Below the pieces are notes generated by a model. That model saw only the letters and a program-made list of their open reading frames with translations. It made no database searches and was not told where the DNA came from. Position numbers and translations under genes: made by a program. Shown one piece after another: positions 6,043 to 8,952 of a stretch of DNA of 8,952 nucleotides (positions within the stretch are counted from its first letter, which is position 1; each line of letters opens with the position of its first letter). The stretch is from Bacteroidales bacterium (GTDB taxonomy: Bacteria > Bacteroidota > Bacteroidia > Bacteroidales > Muribaculaceae). Location: NCBI GenBank assembly GCA_014800105.1, contig JAAVGQ010000150.1:1-8952 (forward strand). The letters are read 5' to 3'.

Positions 6043-8952
6043 TCAACGCTTAATCTTGGAAACGTGTCCATTCTGGCGTATGATGTAGATGCCGGGAGTG
6101 AGCTCGTCGAGGTTCTTCTCGATGCGCATACCCTTGATGTCATAGATTTCCATCTGAGAGTTCTTGTCGAAACCTTCAGGGAGGTAATCAGCGATGACAC
6201 TGTCAATGCTACTTGTTTCACCGGTAACGGGGTTGAATGACTTAGTAGGACCGTTAGCGTAGAGTGACTCTACCACGATTGCTATAGCGGGCTCAGCCGC
6301 TTTAGCTTTCTTAGAGGCAACTGAAACAGTTTCCTCACCGTTAATGTCGGCCTTCAGAGTAACAACACCGTTGTGATCAACAGTTGCAATCTCAGGATTA
6401 GTTGAGTGCCAGAATACGTGAGGCAGAGTTACCTCAGCACCGTTAGCACCAATCAGGGTAGCCTTGAGCGTGAACTGTTCACCCTTGGTACCTGAAATCT
6501 TTTCAGCACCTTCGATTACGATGTCTGATGCCTTAACGAGCTCTTCAACGTCAGTGAATAAGCTCCAGCCTTCAGCGGCATTGTAAGCCTTGGCGATTTC
6601 AAGATCATGTACACGGAGAGTAGCGCTGTAGCTTGTGAATACGTGGCTACCCATTGTCGGGGGAACGAGAGCAGTTATGCAAACGCTTTCAGGAGTTACA
6701 CCGCTGAACGCGTCGTCACCAATGTGAGTTACGTTCTGACCGATGACGATGTGCTCAAGACCGGTGTTAGCGAATGCTGTACTACCGATGTTGATAACGC
6801 TCGGGGGAAGAACGATCTCCTTGAGTGCCTGACAGTCCTCAAATGCTTTATCACCAATTTCAGTTACCTTGCCGCCAAGGAGAACCTCGAGGAGGTTTTC
6901 AGCGCCGGCAAAGAAGCCGCTGGGGATACTTTCGATTGTGTTACCAATCTTAACGTGTTCAACTGAGCTTCCTGCGAAGGGTGTGCCCTCAACGGGACGT
7001 CCAATGTAAACGTCAGTGCAATTGTCTCCGAATGCGTCCTGGCTGATTGTGATAGCCTGGGTACCGTCGGTAAGAACTATTTCAGTGAGGTCATCGCCGT
7101 TGAACGCACCGCTACCGATGGTCTCAACAGTTTCAGGAATTGTAACGTTAGTGAGGCCTGAACCTGCGAATGCATTTTCACCGATGGTGGTCACGCCCTC
7201 GGGGATGGTTACATCTGTGAGGTTTACACATCCCTCGAATGTGCCATTACCGATGGTGGTCACGCCCTCGGGGATGGTTACATCTGTGAGGTTTACACAT
7301 CCCTCGAATGTGCCTTCACCGATTGTGGTTACAGTCTCAGGAATGTTAACCTCCTTGAGGTTTTCACAACCCTTGAATGCATTGTTACCGATGGTTTCAA
7401 CGCTTTCAGGAATGGTTACCTCAGTGATGTTTTCACAGCCTGCGAATGCACCGCTGCCAATGGTGGTTACACCTTCAGGAACTTCAACCTGACCTTCAGT
7501 GTCGGGATTTACGAACAAGAGGTCCTTACCATCCTTGCTTACGCAAACTCCGTCAGTAACATCCATGGGCTCATCCTTGAGATACTCAATAGAAGTTACG
7601 CCTTCAGGCACCTTAACACCAACTTCCTCGGGGATGACAACCTTGGTGAGGTTCTCAAGATTATCGAAGAGGTCTTCAGGAACAGTTTCAATTGTAGAGG
7701 GGAGGATCACTGTCACGAGCTTGTCACAGCCCTTGAACGCGCCTTCACCGATTGAAGTAACGTTTTCAGGAACGACAACTGAGGTGATGCTGTCACAACC
7801 GGCAAACGCGCCGCCTGCGATTTCAGTGATGCCTTCAGGTATCTTAGCTTCACCCTTAGTGGTTGTGGGAACTGAAACGAGAGTAGTACCGTCCTTAGTA
7901 ATGATGCAACCTGTCTCGGGATCTACCATGATGGGCTTGTTTTCGGGATAAGTTACAGTAGTTACTGTTTCAGGAACGTTAACCTCAAGATTATCAGGAA
8001 TAACAACCTTCTCGAGGTTATCACAGCCTGAGAATGCATCAGGATCAATGCTCTTGACAGTTGAGGGAACGACTACCTCAGTAAGATTATCACAGTCTTC
8101 GAATGCGCCCTTACCGATGGTTTCAACGCCCTCAGGCATTACTACTTCAGTTACCTTGTTACAGCCCTTGAATGCGTTGCCGCTGATTGCGGTTACGCCA
8201 TCGGGTACTGTTACCTTGCCTTCAGTAGTTGTGGGAACTGATACGAGTGTAGTACCATCCTTAGTAATTATGCAACCGGTCTCGGGATCTACCTTGATGG
8301 GCTTGTTCTCGGGATATGTTACGGTAGTTACTGTTTCAGGAACGATAACCATTACATTGTCAGGGATGACAATCTTTTCGAGATTAGTGCAACCTGTGAA
8401 TGCATTGTTATCGAGGTTTTCTACTGTTGAGGGAACGACAACCTCAGTGAGTGATGTACAGCCTTCGAACGCTCCGGCACCAATGCTCTTAACGCCCTCG
8501 GGGATCACAACTCCAGTTATCTTGTCACAGCCCTTGAATGCGCCGGCATTGATGTCGGTTACACCCTCAGGTATTTCAAAGACGCCCTCAGTGGTAGAAG
8601 GTACGGCAATGAGTGTCTTACCATCCTTGGTGAGTACAATTCCTGTTTCAGGATCAACCACGATAGGTTTGTTTTCGGGGTACATGGTGACTGTCACTGT
8701 CGGGGGAACGGTTACCGCAATGTTGTCAGGGATGATAATCTGCTTGAGGTTATCACAACCCTTGAACGCTTCGCGATCCATCTTTTCAACAGTTGAGGGT
8801 ACAATCACGCTGGTGAGTGAAGTGCAGCCTTCAAATGCGCCCTTACCAATGGTTGTAACGCCTTCGGGGATTACTACGGTAGTAACCTTGTCACAGCCAG
8901 CGAATGCATTGCTGCTGATTTCAGTTACACCTTCAGGGATAACTACAGTGCC
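6043..8952 (-). CDS. BspA-like leucine-rich-repeat (LRR_5) surface protein with type IX sorting signal, N-terminus outside window
   Basis: The reading frame is open to the right edge, so this is a partial gene of at least 969 residues; the true start and any signal peptide lie beyond 8952. Numbering from the edge, residues 1-486 are four super-repeats of BspA/Treponema-type LRRs (pattern IPEGVT.I...AF.GC..LT). Residues 487-624 are plain 22-25-residue LRRs, and about 625-790 are degenerate LRRs. Residues about 809-895 form an Ig-like Big_2 domain (W.S.NPEIATVD.NGVVT), and 934-969 a C-terminal type IX sorting domain (MEIYDIKGMRI then GIYIIRQNG, ending in basic residues). Characterised BspA-like proteins of oral Bacteroidetes and Treponema act in adhesion; export and attachment at the cell surface are inferred here. 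A GTG at 8806-8808 is internal, not the start, because the repeats run straight through it. Lys is mostly AAG. A strong terminator follows and no gene is co-transcribed downstream. Confidence 0.9.
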   Translation of the reverse strand, partial: GTVVIPEGVTEISSNAFAGCDKVTTVVIPEGVTTIGKGAFEGCTSLTSVIVPSTVEKMDREAFKGCDNLKQIIIPDNIAVTVPPTVTVTMYPENKPIVVDPETGIVLTKDGKTLIAVPSTTEGVFEIPEGVTDINAGAFKGCDKITGVVIPEGVKSIGAGAFEGCTSLTEVVVPSTVENLDNNAFTGCTNLEKIVIPDNVMVIVPETVTTVTYPENKPIKVDPETGCIITKDGTTLVSVPTTTEGKVTVPDGVTAISGNAFKGCNKVTEVVMPEGVETIGKGAFEDCDNLTEVVVPSTVKSIDPDAFSGCDNLEKVVIPDNLEVNVPETVTTVTYPENKPIMVDPETGCIITKDGTTLVSVPTTTKGEAKIPEGITEIAGGAFAGCDSITSVVVPENVTSIGEGAFKGCDKLVTVILPSTIETVPEDLFDNLENLTKVVIPEEVGVKVPEGVTSIEYLKDEPMDVTDGVCVSKDGKDLLFVNPDTEGQVEVPEGVTTIGSGAFAGCENITEVTIPESVETIGNNAFKGCENLKEVNIPETVTTIGEGTFEGCVNLTDVTIPEGVTTIGNGTFEGCVNLTDVTIPEGVTTIGENAFAGSGLTNVTIPETVETIGSGAFNGDDLTEIVLTDGTQAITISQDAFGDNCTDVYIGRPVEGTPFAGSSVEHVKIGNTIESIPSGFFAGAENLLEVLLGGKVTEIGDKAFEDCQALKEIVLPPSVINIGSTAFANTGLEHIVIGQNVTHIGDDAFSGVTPESVCITALVPPTMGSHVFTSYSATLRVHDLEIAKAYNAAEGWSLFTDVEELVKASDIVIEGAEKISGTKGEQFTLKATLIGANGAEVTLPHVFWHSTNPEIATVDHNGVVTLKADINGEETVSVASKKAKAAEPAIAIVVESLYANGPTKSFNPVTGETSSIDSVIADYLPEGFDKNSQMEIYDIKGMRIEKNLDELTPGIYIIRQNGHVSKIKR
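6046..6153 (-). other. C-terminal type IX secretion sorting domain (type A-like)
   Basis: The last 36 residues of the LRR protein follow the Bacteroidetes sorting-domain plan: a beta strand with IYDIKG, a short charged turn, then GIYIIRQNG and a basic tail ending SKIKR. In this family the domain directs passage through the outer membrane by the type IX system and is usually removed on arrival. No secretion component is encoded in the window. Confidence 0.75.
6268..6528 (-). other. Ig-like (Big_2) domain of the LRR protein
   Basis: About 87 residues between the LRR array and the sorting domain show the Big_2 plan: strands around KGEQFTLKATLIG, then W.S.NPEIATVD.NGVVTLKA, then a final strand ending VVES. 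Such domains serve as stalks or binding modules in bacterial surface proteins. The family call rests on the WxSxNPxIATVDxxGxVT signature and is fairly secure; its ligand is unknown. Confidence 0.7.
7081..7494 (-). repeat. Array of six plain LRR_5 units, 22-25 residues each
   Basis: Residues 487-624 of the LRR protein are six consecutive units of 25, 23, 23, 23, 22 and 22 residues with the pattern VTIPE.V.TIG...F.GC..LT. They lack the beta insert found in the upstream super-repeats. The GC at the end of the consensus is kept in the first four units and lost in the last two, where the array decays into degenerate repeats. Confidence 0.85.
7180..7317 (-). repeat. Two direct 69-base tandem copies, 66 bases identical
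   Basis: Copies at 7180-7248 and 7249-7317 are adjacent, each 69 bases or 23 codons. Bases 7180-7245 and 7249-7314 are identical, including every third codon position. The copy is one LRR unit long, so gain or loss keeps the reading frame. Neighbouring LRR units differ freely at synonymous sites, so this pair looks like a recent duplication. Confidence 0.93.
7495..8952 (-). repeat. Four tandem 122-residue super-repeats in the LRR gene
   Basis: Three modules of exactly 366 bases (8587-8952, 8221-8586, 7855-8220) and one of 360 bases (7495-7854) follow each other without gaps. Each has three LRR_5 units, a shortened fourth beginning IIIPDN or VVIPDN, and a non-LRR insert. The insert carries YPENKPI, VDPETG and TKDGTTLVSVP, then a Gly that opens the next module. 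The last module has a diverged insert (DEPMDV, SKDGKDLLFV) and lost two codons there. The window edge happens to fall on a module boundary, so more copies may lie outside. Confidence 0.9.

Noticed and set aside
6607..6966. 119-residue frame on the + strand
   Set aside because: It is antisense to the degenerate LRR region, with no promoter or recognisable domain.
7016..7492. 158-residue open frame on the + strand with a repeating pattern (VTPSGMVTSVRF)
   Set aside because: It is the antisense of the LRR array; its periodicity copies the 69-base coding repeat, and it has no promoter or leader.
8806..8808. GTG as the start of the LRR protein
   Set aside because: The same frame and repeat pattern continue without a stop to the window edge, so this is an internal Val codon.
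7180..8952. Regular direct repeats suggesting a CRISPR array
   Set aside because: The repeats are coding, contiguous and in frame (69 and 366 bases), with no unique spacers.

Overview
The window looks like chromosomal DNA from a gut-type member of the Bacteroidales; Muribaculaceae or a close relative is my best guess. Four things point there: promoter boxes of the Bacteroidetes type (TTTG then TAnnTTTG), A/T-rich leaders without a Shine-Dalgarno sequence, a DUF349-repeat protein, and a BspA-like leucine-rich-repeat protein ending in a type IX secretion sorting signal. The genus is inferred and was not tested against any database.

Layout. Positions 1-136 form a short upstream region with a good promoter for the first gene and a possible divergent -7 box facing left out of the window. 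An RsmF-type 16S rRNA m5C methyltransferase follows on the + strand (137-1516). Everything after it is on the - strand. An 801-residue protein of unknown function (1518-3923) converges on the methyltransferase with one base between the two stop codons. Upstream of it, in the same direction and 14 bases away, is a 619-residue protein with five DUF349 repeats (3938-5797). The two almost certainly form an operon, transcribed from a promoter near 5860 with a small stem-loop in the leader. Positions 5798-6042 hold that leader, the promoter and a strong intrinsic terminator (5990-6023). The terminator closes the transcript of the last gene (6043 to beyond 8952), a large surface or secreted LRR_5/BspA-like protein whose N-terminus lies outside the window.

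Working together. The methyltransferase is translation housekeeping. The DUF349 protein and its unknown partner look cytoplasmic: they have no signal peptide or membrane segment, are rich in helices, and the partner carries a beta-rich C-terminal part. Their shared transcript suggests a shared job that I cannot name. The LRR protein is a separate unit, likely exported and anchored by the type IX system. It is built from 122-residue super-repeats followed by plain 23-residue repeats, an Ig-like (Big_2) domain and the sorting signal.

I see no tRNA, rRNA, CRISPR array, insertion sequence or defence cassette. The most interesting material is the uncharacterised DUF349 operon partner with its two internal duplications, and the repeat architecture of the LRR gene, where old, protein-conserved duplications sit beside one perfect, apparently recent 66-base tandem duplication.
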